Positions 54,001 to 63,241 of a stretch of DNA of 64,000 nt are shown here, piece after piece; positions within the stretch are counted from its first letter, which is position 1, and each line of letters begins with the position of its first letter. The notes below the pieces were generated by a model. That model saw nothing but the letters and a program-made list of their open reading frames with translations. It was not told the DNA's origin and made no database searches. Made by a program: the position numbers and the translations under genes. This stretch comes from Candidatus Poseidonia sp. (GTDB taxonomy: Archaea > Thermoplasmatota > Poseidoniia > Poseidoniales > Poseidoniaceae), in assembly GCA_016778305.1 (NCBI GenBank), contig JADHPT010000001.1, positions 200,457 through 264,456 on the forward strand, in the 5' to 3' direction.

Positions 54001-56331
54001 CTTGGCTTCTCTCATCAACAAACTGTCATCAGTCGTGCGGTGCTTTTGTAACAATGCTTCAGCACGCTGTTGAAATTGTTGAGGGCTGATTTCTTCTGCT
54101 CCCATTCGTTTTGGAATGATCAGTGAGCGCCCTGCAACTTCTCGGAATCGTTTTGAAAAAATCTGAGTATTGATGATGTAGCGTTCAATGACTTCAAGAT
54201 GATTATTATCACGAAACGCCCGATACATTTCACCAGGGTCAACTTCTTGTGAAGTTTTGAGAAGCAAACCGTTTTCGTCATATGACATTTCAATAACGGC
54301 TATGCCATTGGCTTCAGCGAGTCCCGCCATGAAATATCCCAAAGCAGTGTTGAAGCCACGCCCACGGCATGTTGTGATCATGTAGGTGGGATAGGCACCC
54401 GTAATGACCTGTTCAACAAGAATCCGGTGACGGTCAGGGACTTGGAAGGAGTCAATTGAGTGTTCTTCAAGGTGCCTGGCGATGGCATTTGCCACCTCCT
54501 TTGAAAGACCGTAAGCTTCACTCAACAATATTCGTGGATCCTGTTCCTTCCGAAGTGCAACGATGCAGTGTCCGATGAGATCCAAGAGAGCTTCTGAGAG
54601 TTCACGACTTCGGGAGCGGGCTTCACCCGACCATGAAGGAATGGTTGGTCGGTGGCCAGTGACCGCCGTCACGTTCACTCGTGTTCCTTGGATATTGGTT
54701 ACACGGTAGGTCGATCCACCCAACATAATCACATCGCCTGTTCGTAAATTTGAGACGAATGAACCCGATAACTTACCGAGGATGGAGCCTTCTGCATTAA
54801 AGACAAGATAGGAATTATCAGGAGCGATGGTTCCAATGTTGGTGTAATAGATCATCCTTGAATAGCCACGCTTTCCGTAGATGTTTTCTTCCCAGTCAAT
54901 CCATACGCGACGCTCGTCTTCAAGCATGTCAAGGACCTCGATGAAATCATCGTATGCGAAATTTCTGTACGACCATGAATTGACAATGATCTCATAGGCC
55001 TCATCAATATCTAACTGATTGATGATCACCAGTCCGATCATAAATTGAGCGACGACGTCAAGACAATTTTGAGGGAAATCAAGACGATCCATATCACCGG
55101 TTTGGATGGCAGCCTGAAGAGCGGCGAGCTCAATCAAATCATCGACGCTGGTGGGCAAGAAACGCGCACGTGGTATCCCTCCAACATGGTGACCTGCACG
55201 TCCGATACGTTGGAGAGCAGTAGCGATATCACCTGGGCTACCTACTTGCAGAACCAAATCGACTGAACCGATGTCAATACCCATTTCAAGGGAAGATGAT
55301 GTGACCACTGCGCGAAGGTGACCGTACTTCAATTTCTTTTCAACGTCCAGTCGTATGTTCTTGTCCATTGAACCATGATGGCCCGCAACGAGGTCGCCAA
55401 GGAAGGGCCGTAATTTTTGAACGATGGTTTCTGTCATTTTCCTCGTATTAGCAAAGACCAAAGTGGTCGTGTGAGCGCTGATAAGGTCTGCAATAGCTTC
55501 GATGTTGTATTCCAACACCTTGAGTACGGGTAAGTCGCTAAATTTAGGATGGGTGATCAAGATATCCAGATCCAATTCTCTTGAACCTGAGACCTTGGCG
55601 ATGCAAACTTCTGTTGCCTGACCCCTTGCTTCTCGATCGTCACTGCTCACCAAATATTCAGCAACGGTTTCAAGCGGTTCCATTGTGGCGGAAATCCCAA
55701 TTCGTTGAACCGGGATTTTGAGCAAGGAATCCAAAAGTGAGAGTGTCAGGGAAAGATGTACGCCACGCTTTGTAGAGACCATTGAATGCAATTCGTCAAG
55801 GATCATGAATTCAACTTCGCTCACGATGGGTTGGAATCGAGGTGAAGTGATGGCGATGGCCAAACTTTCGGGCGTTGTTATGAGAATGTGCGGAGGCTTC
55901 CCCAGCATCTTTTGACGGTCCGATTGGGAGGTATCACCTGTTCGCAGGCCTACTCGGATTTCTTGTGCCCTGTCTGGAAGATAATTCTCCTTTATTTCAT
56001 TGAGAGGCCCGATCAAATTTCGTTGGATGTCATTGGCGAGGGCTTTGATGGGCGAAATGTAAATTGCATGAACTTTTTTCTCCAATTTATTGTCGAGAGA
56101 AAGTCGAACAAGATTATCGATGACCGTAAGAAATGCGGTGAGAGTTTTTCCTGAACCAGTTGGTGAACATAAGAGTAAATGTCGTTGATCCATAATGGCA
56201 GGTATCGCTAATTTCTGGGGTCGTGTGAAATCAGGGAATTTGTCTCGAAACCATGCCCTTACTGGAGGGCAGAGCCGTTCATACAAGGCCTCTGAATCGA
56301 GAGGATTATCCAAATACACAATCTCGGGCAT
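51049..56331 (-). CDS. lhr: Lhr-type DEAD/DEAH helicase, 1760 residues
   Basis: An Lhr-family superfamily-2 helicase. CSPTGSGKT (about 55-63) is Walker A, LDELHSM the Walker B/DEAH-like motif, ISATMEPLE motif III, and ALQRIGRAGHHVGG motif VI. Winged-helix and the Lhr-specific middle domains follow, then an extra 800-residue C-terminal part of winged-helix-like segments. Archaeal Lhr proteins are often about 900 residues; the length here is nearer the bacterial long form. It likely remodels replication forks or recombination intermediates. ATG 56331 begins MPEIVYLDNPLD. The ferredoxin gene precedes it by 72 bases. Confidence 0.93.
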   Translation of the reverse strand: MPEIVYLDNPLDSEALYERLCPPVRAWFRDKFPDFTRPQKLAIPAIMDQRHLLLCSPTGSGKTLTAFLTVIDNLVRLSLDNKLEKKVHAIYISPIKALANDIQRNLIGPLNEIKENYLPDRAQEIRVGLRTGDTSQSDRQKMLGKPPHILITTPESLAIAITSPRFQPIVSEVEFMILDELHSMVSTKRGVHLSLTLSLLDSLLKIPVQRIGISATMEPLETVAEYLVSSDDREARGQATEVCIAKVSGSRELDLDILITHPKFSDLPVLKVLEYNIEAIADLISAHTTTLVFANTRKMTETIVQKLRPFLGDLVAGHHGSMDKNIRLDVEKKLKYGHLRAVVTSSSLEMGIDIGSVDLVLQVGSPGDIATALQRIGRAGHHVGGIPRARFLPTSVDDLIELAALQAAIQTGDMDRLDFPQNCLDVVAQFMIGLVIINQLDIDEAYEIIVNSWSYRNFAYDDFIEVLDMLEDERRVWIDWEENIYGKRGYSRMIYYTNIGTIAPDNSYLVFNAEGSILGKLSGSFVSNLRTGDVIMLGGSTYRVTNIQGTRVNVTAVTGHRPTIPSWSGEARSRSRELSEALLDLIGHCIVALRKEQDPRILLSEAYGLSKEVANAIARHLEEHSIDSFQVPDRHRILVEQVITGAYPTYMITTCRGRGFNTALGYFMAGLAEANGIAVIEMSYDENGLLLKTSQEVDPGEMYRAFRDNNHLEVIERYIINTQIFSKRFREVAGRSLIIPKRMGAEEISPQQFQQRAEALLQKHRTTDDSLLMREAKNEIMFGDIDLIGLEHFLSACASGDARIVHTKVVVPSRLGMSLFMSAFEDLMSMKTRAFLVKDIDPAILQRLLGTRSLATELSQEQLNAFYLDKAPVPTNAKGLYRLMSHGGGLDREFNNPLYKEKLNNVPLETIRSWVEELAQSGEITKVEGTGQEELDGKWFTPYMAEIHGTLGCLAVNGGKDVENLLELHTRGLSFKVAVSFDGTKPTEWKEHELGDPQEALRVKIIEMLGSEGPKTADEMVERLPFPQLLIERALLNLESRNVVSVGFYLQTDEAEYILKIDEHQLTGGEEEVVEYRWIQNMVLEKSFKHYDDSFTAFNEHVLFQKQQELLYRVHEFKFSDWKDVQLDSDVIMGRLLHNRIGYTTRRNISMLLGLKPEAWIGPMEEEILTKIPPGENVTRQEIMASYPKGDEHKALQRDLKNALSNLERQMLVVKQFEEVAGRRRRLSLFHRVHDVYPPMSFEDALEEVIRRMGPVRASTLRFYVSRSFEELTIALMNLERDKRIARVMALVPEPEAFFCAPDEVELLQRPRREDRSVRILTQSDPYVSRFIWEVRSVLDRGWYLPIFKGVDPIGKVLMFKVNDYLEIKDLHVPTAYLDEFCKAFDVLLNNHAAQLVDVAVLSNFNSEPISDIDDATRSALGGIGFKVTGERMIRGAVVDPQPREIAERALFHRHHLHQSTRHENELQALKKVTEIRDDFALRGRCELYRVDLKSMASANRLHQGVNLRGHQVWASYEHFQEILAIRNQAADEELWDIVEFFSGHSDPNLFKERHALSQSEFRKLIQPLIRSGHIVQDYRGGFRSVFVPENVDRAELRKEFIRKLVEQYPVITLRQLTQLSGPSFKPEELKVVLNSFEEDETLVKGFLIEDFHQVCWGRKELLEEARNIPSIRDFVLPPSDPIAPYFADIMKERFGFGSAYLVFRNAEPVAAFKANTRNKIIDVKDYEGSEKAWRIVKEFAWEHQMPLQTDLRIGGKKLQ

Positions 56332-56403
56332 TTGTTCTTCCCACCTTATGGGTGTGGAGCGTGGCCTTGGAGTAATAAAATGTTGTGATGTATTGGTCTA
56401 GCT

Positions 56404-56718
56404 TTAAGCCCAGCGAGTTGCTCGTTTTCTCCAACGTTTTACAACCTCTGTTTCCTCTTGGGCAGATGGATTGAGAAGTGGGGATTCCAGTGAAATGGGT
56501 GGGACTCCAACCTCATGAAGCGCATCTGTTGGACACGATCCAATGCACGATAGGCAACCTACACAATTTTGTTCCACAACGATAACCGGTCGTTTCGGAT
56601 GCGTGCGCCCTGAAGGGTTGACAGCGAGTGGGAGAAGGGCCTCAAAGGGGCAGTGGTAGATACAGAGGTCACATCCAGTGCAATCTTCTTCAATGATTGC
56701 GACCATTGACTGACCCAT
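56404..56718 (-). CDS. 2[4Fe-4S] ferredoxin
   Basis: About 104 residues with two CX2CX2CX3C cluster motifs: CTGCDLCIYHCP and CVGCLSCIGSCP. It carries electrons between redox enzymes. ATG 56718 (MGQSMVAIIEED) is preferred; the ORF start at 56835 would overlap the divergent glyS start. A basic C-terminal tail (KRWRKRATRWA) follows. It is probably co-transcribed with the Lhr-like helicase gene, although no functional link is known. Confidence 0.88.
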   Translation of the reverse strand: MGQSMVAIIEEDCTGCDLCIYHCPFEALLPLAVNPSGRTHPKRPVIVVEQNCVGCLSCIGSCPTDALHEVGVPPISLESPLLNPSAQEETEVVKRWRKRATRWA

Positions 56719-56833
56719 GGTAAAACCAAGGGGGGTCTGGATATAACCATGTGTATGCAAGATTCGCAGATTATGCCAAGGTCGGAGGAGAAGTTCATAG
56801 GGAGGCCTCAATACCGAGCAGACGGGACAAAGC

Positions 56834-58516
56834 ATGAGTCAAGATAAGGAAGGCCGTCTTGAGCGTTTGAGTGGTATGCTCAAGCGCCGTGGATTCCTTC
56901 TTCCCGCATTTGAGATTCATGGTGGTGCTAAAGGCTTGTATGATTTTGGACCTGTCGGAGGTCGTATGCGATCTCGAATCAATCAAGTCTGGCTTGACCA
57001 CTGGCTCAAACTCGGAAACATTGTTGAAATTTCATCGCCTACGGTAACTCCCTATGCAGTTCTCGAAGCAAGCGGCCATGTTGGTGAATTTTCCGATTTT
57101 ATGACCCAATGCCTCGCTTGCGGAGAAGCCAGTCGTGCCGATACGCTCCTTGAGGACCATCACCCCAACCCTGACGCACTGAAACAATCTCAACTGCAAG
57201 ATTTACTCGTTGAGGTCAACCCATCCTGCCCTGCCTGTGAAGCACATGAATGGAGCAAGGTCACTGCTCAGAATTTAATGTTCAATACCACGATTGGAGC
57301 AGGAGATTCTGGCCGACCTGGTTTCCTCAGACCCGAAACTGCACAAGGCATGTTTACTTCCTTCAACGCTCTTTATCGGCACTTCAGAGAACGACTTCCT
57401 TTTGGTGCCGTCCAACTCGGCAAGGGTTATCGAAATGAAATTGCACCACGCCAAGGCATGATACGTCTCCGTGAATTCAATATGGCTGAACTGGAATATT
57501 TCATCAACCCACACACGCCACCTCAAGCGGACTTGACATCTTGGGATCATCAACCTATGATGCTTATCCCAGACAATTCTTCACCGGCGTCATTGACCTT
57601 AGGCGATGCCACAAAACAGGGCATCATACGCCATCCAACCATCGCACAATTCATCGGCATCACGCACGATTTCCTCTCCCACATCGGTATTGACACCGCA
57701 CGGATTCGTTTCCGTCAACACGAAAGTGATGAAATGGCACATTACGCCATGGATTGTTGGGATGCAGAAATCGAAGGAAGTTACGGATGGATTGAATGTG
57801 TTGGTATCGCTCATCGTGGCTGCTACGACCTCGAAAGCCACGAGAATGCGACCGGAAAAACTCTGAGAGCCCGCCGTGAATTCGACGAACCCCGAATCAC
57901 GACGGTTGACGCATGGACGATCAACGGGGCAACAGCCGGACCCGCCTTCAAGGCACAAGCAGGTTTGGTAAAACAAGCTGTCGAAGCACTACCAAAAGAG
58001 ACCTCATTTCCATGTGTGGTCGCTCTTGAAGATGGTACATCTGTAGAAGTGAGCGACGAACACGTCAAGCCCAATCAAAAGACGATCAAGGAAACTGGAG
58101 AATGGTACATTCCCCACGTCATTGAACCTGCATTCGGAATTGACCGAATCATTTGGCACGTACTCGACCACGCCTATCAAGAAGTAAACAAGAACGATGA
58201 GACCTATACCCGCATGGAGCTTTCTCCAACGATTGCACCCGTTGATTTCGCCGTGTTCCCGCTCTTTGAAAAAGACGGCATGGAACAACAGGCATGGGAC
58301 TTGCACCAACAATTATGTCAAACACGCGGAATCGTATCAATGTACGATGGAAGCGGTTCTATTGGGCGACGTTACGCAAGGGCTGACGAAATAGGCGTTC
58401 CAAAATGCATTACGATTGACCATCAGACCCTTGAAGATGGAACCGTCACATTGCGAGACAGAGATACTACCGAGCAGACCCGAGTGAGCATCGATTCAAT
58501 TCTGCAAATATCTTGA
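56834..58516 (+). CDS. glyS: Glycyl-tRNA synthetase, archaeal/eukaryotic alpha2 type
   Basis: 560 residues of a class II synthetase. The N-terminal YDFGPVGGRMRSRIN and LRPETAQGMFTSFNAL are signature segments; YRNEIAPRQGMIRLREFNMAE is motif 2; EPAFGIDRI is motif 3. An insertion carries two Cys pairs (CLACGE and CPAC), probably one zinc. The C-terminal anticodon-binding domain ends with SIGRRYARADEIGVP and a nearby IDHQTLEDGTVTLRDR. ATG 56834 is used. It is divergent from the ferredoxin gene. Confidence 0.96.
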   Translation: MSQDKEGRLERLSGMLKRRGFLLPAFEIHGGAKGLYDFGPVGGRMRSRINQVWLDHWLKLGNIVEISSPTVTPYAVLEASGHVGEFSDFMTQCLACGEASRADTLLEDHHPNPDALKQSQLQDLLVEVNPSCPACEAHEWSKVTAQNLMFNTTIGAGDSGRPGFLRPETAQGMFTSFNALYRHFRERLPFGAVQLGKGYRNEIAPRQGMIRLREFNMAELEYFINPHTPPQADLTSWDHQPMMLIPDNSSPASLTLGDATKQGIIRHPTIAQFIGITHDFLSHIGIDTARIRFRQHESDEMAHYAMDCWDAEIEGSYGWIECVGIAHRGCYDLESHENATGKTLRARREFDEPRITTVDAWTINGATAGPAFKAQAGLVKQAVEALPKETSFPCVVALEDGTSVEVSDEHVKPNQKTIKETGEWYIPHVIEPAFGIDRIIWHVLDHAYQEVNKNDETYTRMELSPTIAPVDFAVFPLFEKDGMEQQAWDLHQQLCQTRGIVSMYDGSGSIGRRYARADEIGVPKCITIDHQTLEDGTVTLRDRDTTEQTRVSIDSILQIS

Positions 58517-58627
58517 TTTCTGATGCAGATTCAATCGAATGCACACTAAACGTGGCCTTTGGATTCGCTTAGGGAGAAGGCCAATGCTTTGTGAAGGTTG
58601 AAGAACCCTCCTCAATACCTATTCCTC

Positions 58628-60196
58628 ATGCGTCAAGCGAGCGATTGGACCGAACGTCATCGTCCTCGCAGTGAGCAAATGCTGGAAGGCAACGAGGTGC
58701 AGCGACGGAAAATTCGCGCATGGCTCGATGAATGGCAAAACGGTGCACCAAAGAAGAGAGGATTGTTGTTGATCGGCCCACCGGGTGTTGGAAAGACAAC
58801 CGTTGCCCGAGCTGTCGCCGAGGACATGGGGTGGAACGTCATCGAACTCAATGCAAGCGATGAAAGAAATGCTGCAGCTATACGCAAAGCAGCAACAAGT
58901 GGAGCAACCCATCGTTCTCTCTTTCACGATCCGAACGCACCTCCATCCCGTACGCTCATCCTCCTCGATGAAGTTGACCATCTTTCTGGAGGATTGCGAG
59001 AAGTGAGCCAAGCCCGTATTGAAAAAGCCATGTCGACCACCGAACAACAGGATGGAAACGTTGCTCTAAGGGGCGATTCAGGTGGAAAGGCTGAGTTGCT
59101 GAACCTCTTATCCCAAACCAAACAACCAGTCATTCTCGCCTGCAACGAAGAAATGGGCCTGTGGGGTAGAAATTCTTCATGGCGTTCAACACGTGACCGA
59201 TTTGGGAAGTACATTATCAAAATCAATTTTGTAAGGGCCAATTCGGAGGCACTTCGGCGTATCGCACGACGGGTTCTTCGGGAGGAAGGAATTGAGTTTG
59301 AAGACAGCGCCATTGATGCCCTTTCTAAAACTAACCACGGCGATTTACGAGCGCTTGTTCGTGATTTGCAAGTCATGACAACCGGGCTCAGCGATAACAT
59401 GTTGACGAGCCAATTGGTTCATCAATACGCTGAGGCAAGTCAACGCGACGTTTCCGTCGAGATTTTTCCTGGACTCGATAACCTCTATAGAACCAGAGGT
59501 TCGGAGGAAGCCGTCAAACTGACGAGGACCATTGACAAAGATCCTTCTGATTTTTTGAATTGGGTTCATTGGAATAATGCATCTTTGTTTACGGATACTC
59601 AAAGCATTCGTAAAGGATCGACGACAATGGTCCAAGCAGATAAGATGCTCATGGGACGCTACCTCAATACTGCTCATCGTTCGACCTATTGGACCCAACA
59701 CCTTACCAGCCTCTCTGCATCGGTTGCAAATCGCGTACCTTTGCAGGGAAGAATCTACCCCTCATATCCACATTTCCTCAGGCGCTCTGCCCCAAAAGGC
59801 AGACCCAGTATCGTGGAGAAACTCGCTGCATTTTCTGGAACCAATAAAGCTGTGACACGGGAGGATTTTCTTCTCCCTCTCATGCTGTTAACTCAGGAGG
59901 ATTCAACGCTCGGAGACCCGACGAATTTTGATCTATCGTTGATGCTCGGTTTGACTGCTGAGGAACATGCATCTCTGGCAGGTTTGGCCATGAGCCGACG
60001 TTCCACAAAAGATCTAATCAAAGCCTACAATGATCGGGTTAAAGAAGAAGAGGAAAGGGTGGCTTTCGCCATTGCATCACAACCAATTCCTGCAACTCCC
60101 TTGACTAAGATAGAGGAAGTTCCAATGCAAGACGAGATCAGGACACATGATGAACAAGACGACGGACCTGCTCCAGGTCAGGCTACCTTATTCTGA
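58628..60196 (+). CDS. rfcL: Replication factor C large subunit
   Basis: About 522 residues of the AAA+ clamp loader. IGPPGVGKTTVAR is Walker A, LILLDEVDHL Walker B, followed by sensor 1 and the RFC-specific collar domain. The extreme C-terminus is GQATLF, a PCNA-interacting (PIP-like) box as in other archaeal RfcL. With RfcS it loads the sliding clamp. The start is ATG 58628 (MRQASDWTERHRP); ORF start 58598 lacks the conserved opening. Its end overlaps the convergent trkH gene by 19 bases. Confidence 0.95.
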   Translation: MRQASDWTERHRPRSEQMLEGNEVQRRKIRAWLDEWQNGAPKKRGLLLIGPPGVGKTTVARAVAEDMGWNVIELNASDERNAAAIRKAATSGATHRSLFHDPNAPPSRTLILLDEVDHLSGGLREVSQARIEKAMSTTEQQDGNVALRGDSGGKAELLNLLSQTKQPVILACNEEMGLWGRNSSWRSTRDRFGKYIIKINFVRANSEALRRIARRVLREEGIEFEDSAIDALSKTNHGDLRALVRDLQVMTTGLSDNMLTSQLVHQYAEASQRDVSVEIFPGLDNLYRTRGSEEAVKLTRTIDKDPSDFLNWVHWNNASLFTDTQSIRKGSTTMVQADKMLMGRYLNTAHRSTYWTQHLTSLSASVANRVPLQGRIYPSYPHFLRRSAPKGRPSIVEKLAAFSGTNKAVTREDFLLPLMLLTQEDSTLGDPTNFDLSLMLGLTAEEHASLAGLAMSRRSTKDLIKAYNDRVKEEEERVAFAIASQPIPATPLTKIEEVPMQDEIRTHDEQDDGPAPGQATLF

Positions 60197-61818
60197 GATT
60201 TGTCTTCTTCACGGTCAGCGAGGATTCGTTTCACCATGGCCATTGCTTGGAGTTCTCCATCGGGTTTTTCCTCTTTGCGCCAACTGTGTGGGTGAAGTAC
60301 AATGATAGCTGTCAGTAATTCAAGACGGCCGAACCACATCAATATCGAAGTGATAATTAAAGCACCTGAATCCATGCTGGCCCATGTTTGACTTGGCCCA
60401 TAGGAATCCAGCGCTGGACCTGTATTTCCAAGACTTGCAGCCACCACAGAAATGATCGTTTCAAAGGACTCATCTGGCATGAAAAGAGCGAGCAATATTA
60501 CTGAAACCGCAAAAAGTGCAACCCAGATGAAGAGCATGCCAACAATGAGACCGACTTGCTTCTGTTCAACGACTTCACCGTTCATACGAATCATCTGCAC
60601 CTTTCTGGGTTGAGCTATGCGGGATAATTCGCGGAAGGCTATCTTCAGTGCGAGTCGAATTCGCATGAGCTTCAATCCACCACTTGTTGAGCCAGCACAT
60701 GCACCTACAATCATCAAAATCAAGAGAACGAGGCGCGCAAGGACTGGCCATGAACCATAATCTGTTGACGAATATCCGGTGCTGGTTCCAATGGAGAGCA
60801 CGGTAAACAGTGTATGTCGTAAGGACGCTCCTGCAGCATAATTGGTGATGAGAAGGGTGGTTGTGATGATGGCTACAGCGATACCAATATACCAGAGGTA
60901 CGTTCGGAATTCTTCATCTCTGAAGGCTTGTTTGATATTGCCAGACCCAGCAAGCCAAATCAGTGTGAAATTCACTCCAGCAAGGAACATGAAGACGATG
61001 ATGATCATGTCAATGGTGGCCGAATTATAGAATCCAATACTCCCATCACGTGTAGAGAACCCGCCTGATGGCATCGTTGTAAGAGCGTGGTTCACTGAGT
61101 CAAAAAAGGACATGCCGCCAATGAATTTCAAACACAACAATTCAATTACGGTGAGCAAAAAATAGAGACTCCACAAGACAATCGCAGTTTCACGTAGCTT
61201 CGGACGAAGCCTTGAGAGGGACGGACCGGTTAATTCTGCTCGAGCGAGGGCCATTCCACCTCCCATGATTCGAGAGAGGACCAGCATCCCAAGCATAACC
61301 ACACCCATACCACCCAGCCACTGGGTCAATGAGCGCCACAAGAGCAGTCCTCGTGGTTGTGCATTGATGCAATCTGCGGTTGTACCGGGAATACAGTTCG
61401 GACTCATATTATGAGCAATCACTGTGGCCCCCGAGGTCGTAAATCCCGACATCGACTCAAACCAGGAGTTAGCAAAACCTCTCGCGATGTCTGCAAGCCC
61501 TGCCCCATCGGTCATGGGTCCAACAAAGACACCACCGAGCCAGTATGGAATGGAGCCAATAAGAACGGTGATGGGCCAGACAAGACCGACACCCACGAAG
61601 GCTTCGAGGTCTCGCAGTCGCTCGGAAGAGTCGGTCCGTGTGAAAAATCCTAGTAAAGCAGAACCAAGGCCTCCGCTGATCAAAACGGCTGGCAAAAAAG
61701 CCGTCGCAGCCAATTCCCATCCGTCCAAGACGAGGGTCAGCAAACCGCACACGATGAGCGGCACCATCAAGGCGATGAGGGTCCAGCCCAGTATGAGGTT
61801 CAGCACATCGTAGCGCAT
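60178..61818 (-). CDS. trkH: Trk potassium uptake protein, membrane subunit TrkH
   Basis: About 546 residues with 8 or more membrane helices in the four-repeat K+ channel layout. SGFTTSGATV is the first selectivity-filter loop; TMPSGGFSTRDGSIG, SIGTSTGYSSTDYG and SLGNTGPALDSYGP are the later ones. It imports K+ driven by the gradient and gated by TrkA. ATG 61818 (MRYDVLNL) lies 3 bases after the trkA stop; the longer ORF to 61977 runs inside trkA and is rejected. Confidence 0.93.
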   Translation of the reverse strand: MRYDVLNLILGWTLIALMVPLIVCGLLTLVLDGWELAATAFLPAVLISGGLGSALLGFFTRTDSSERLRDLEAFVGVGLVWPITVLIGSIPYWLGGVFVGPMTDGAGLADIARGFANSWFESMSGFTTSGATVIAHNMSPNCIPGTTADCINAQPRGLLLWRSLTQWLGGMGVVMLGMLVLSRIMGGGMALARAELTGPSLSRLRPKLRETAIVLWSLYFLLTVIELLCLKFIGGMSFFDSVNHALTTMPSGGFSTRDGSIGFYNSATIDMIIIVFMFLAGVNFTLIWLAGSGNIKQAFRDEEFRTYLWYIGIAVAIITTTLLITNYAAGASLRHTLFTVLSIGTSTGYSSTDYGSWPVLARLVLLILMIVGACAGSTSGGLKLMRIRLALKIAFRELSRIAQPRKVQMIRMNGEVVEQKQVGLIVGMLFIWVALFAVSVILLALFMPDESFETIISVVAASLGNTGPALDSYGPSQTWASMDSGALIITSILMWFGRLELLTAIIVLHPHSWRKEEKPDGELQAMAMVKRILADREEDKSQNKVA

Positions 61819-61820
61819 GA

Positions 61821-63233
61821 TTACACCTTGAAACGCTTCTGAATGTCCAGGACACGGTCTCTGTGGCAAAACATCACAACATGATCCTTTTCGAGGAGGA
61901 GTTCGCTCGCTTTGGGCTGCATTGATTCCCATTCTCCAGCAAGATTGATACGCTTCACAAAGGCAAGGGTCATCCAATCGGGGAACTGAGCTTCCGCAAT
62001 GGATTTACCAGCGAATTTTGCCTTTTCGGTCACTTCCAAAGTTAGTCCGACAACATCTGGTATCGCAGAAAGCAGCGCATAGTGTCCCGAAACTTTCTCA
62101 TGAATATACGTCAACATGTTATCGACTGCAACCCTGCGACGGTCGACAGCGAATGAGATCCCCATTCTTTGTGTTACTTTTACCAAGTCTGCATCGTACA
62201 AGAGTAAACCAGTGTGCGTGACGCCGAGGTCACTCGCCAAAAGAACCGCAGCAATGTTGGCGTGATCGTTTTCAAGGGAACTCAGAGCGACATCAAATTG
62301 CTCAATGGAAATTTCTTCAAGAACTGACTTGTCTAAGTGGTCACCGTGAATCACTTCGAGATTGGGGTGACCTCCAAGTTTCGATCCCGCAAGTTGGTTT
62401 GCGAGGTGCAATTCTCCTTCAATAACCGTCACTTTTGCGTCATGATTAAGCCAATCTTCAGCCATCTTCGTCCCGATAGGAGTTGCCCCGATGATCGCAA
62501 CACGAGGTTCTTCGGGGAAGTAAGTCACCTCGTGACCAAAGGTGAGCAATGCTGGATTAAAGTTATCCAGTCCTACAACAGCAACGGCAATTCTATCACC
62601 TTTCTCAAGTTTGGTCTCGTCATTTGGTACAAAGCTACGCTGACCTGTTCGCTTGACAGCGACAATATTTGGAAACCCATGAACAAAATCTTCTTTCAAA
62701 TCACCGAGTTTACGAGACGTGATGTTGTGGGCTGAATCACCAACGTTCAACTCAATCACATAGGCTTCATCATCAAAGGGAATCACTTCCTCGATGTCAG
62801 TCGAGCGAAGTCCTGCGTTCAAGCGTGTAATGGCGCCTCTCAGAGGATTGACGATGTGGTCGACGTTGGCCCATTCTTTGAGATGACCTTGGCGGTATTC
62901 ATTCACGAAGGACGCATTGCCAAGGCGACAAACACTGATGAGAGGATTTTGTTCATCCTCTGTACCATGAGCGTGCTCGGCGATGGAGCAGGCGATCAGG
63001 TTTGATTCGTCAGAAGGTGTGGCTGCAACAAAGACACTAGCGCTTTCGATCCCTGCCTCAAGAAGCGTTTCACGAGACGTAATGTTTCCGTGCAACACCA
63101 GACCATCAAGAGCCTGTGCGTTGGACACGGCACGTGAATCTTGGTCAATGATGACGACGTCATACTTTTCGCGAGAGAGGGCTCGTGCAAGGGCATATCC
63201 AACCCGTCCTGCTCCACCAATGATAATTCTCAT
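61821..63233 (-). CDS. trkA: Trk potassium uptake regulator TrkA
   Basis: 470 residues in the TrkA-N/TrkA-C, TrkA-N/TrkA-C arrangement. GGAGRVGYALARALSREKYDVVIIDQD is the first NAD-binding (GxGxxG) site, and VAIIGATPIGTKMAEDW the second. It forms the ring that gates TrkH according to nucleotide. ATG 63233 begins with the strand MRIIIGGAG. It lies 8 bases after the transglutaminase-like stop and 3 bases before trkH, so the three genes appear to be one operon. Confidence 0.94.
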   Translation of the reverse strand: MRIIIGGAGRVGYALARALSREKYDVVIIDQDSRAVSNAQALDGLVLHGNITSRETLLEAGIESASVFVAATPSDESNLIACSIAEHAHGTEDEQNPLISVCRLGNASFVNEYRQGHLKEWANVDHIVNPLRGAITRLNAGLRSTDIEEVIPFDDEAYVIELNVGDSAHNITSRKLGDLKEDFVHGFPNIVAVKRTGQRSFVPNDETKLEKGDRIAVAVVGLDNFNPALLTFGHEVTYFPEEPRVAIIGATPIGTKMAEDWLNHDAKVTVIEGELHLANQLAGSKLGGHPNLEVIHGDHLDKSVLEEISIEQFDVALSSLENDHANIAAVLLASDLGVTHTGLLLYDADLVKVTQRMGISFAVDRRRVAVDNMLTYIHEKVSGHYALLSAIPDVVGLTLEVTEKAKFAGKSIAEAQFPDWMTLAFVKRINLAGEWESMQPKASELLLEKDHVVMFCHRDRVLDIQKRFKV

Positions 63234-63241
63234 AATCCCAC

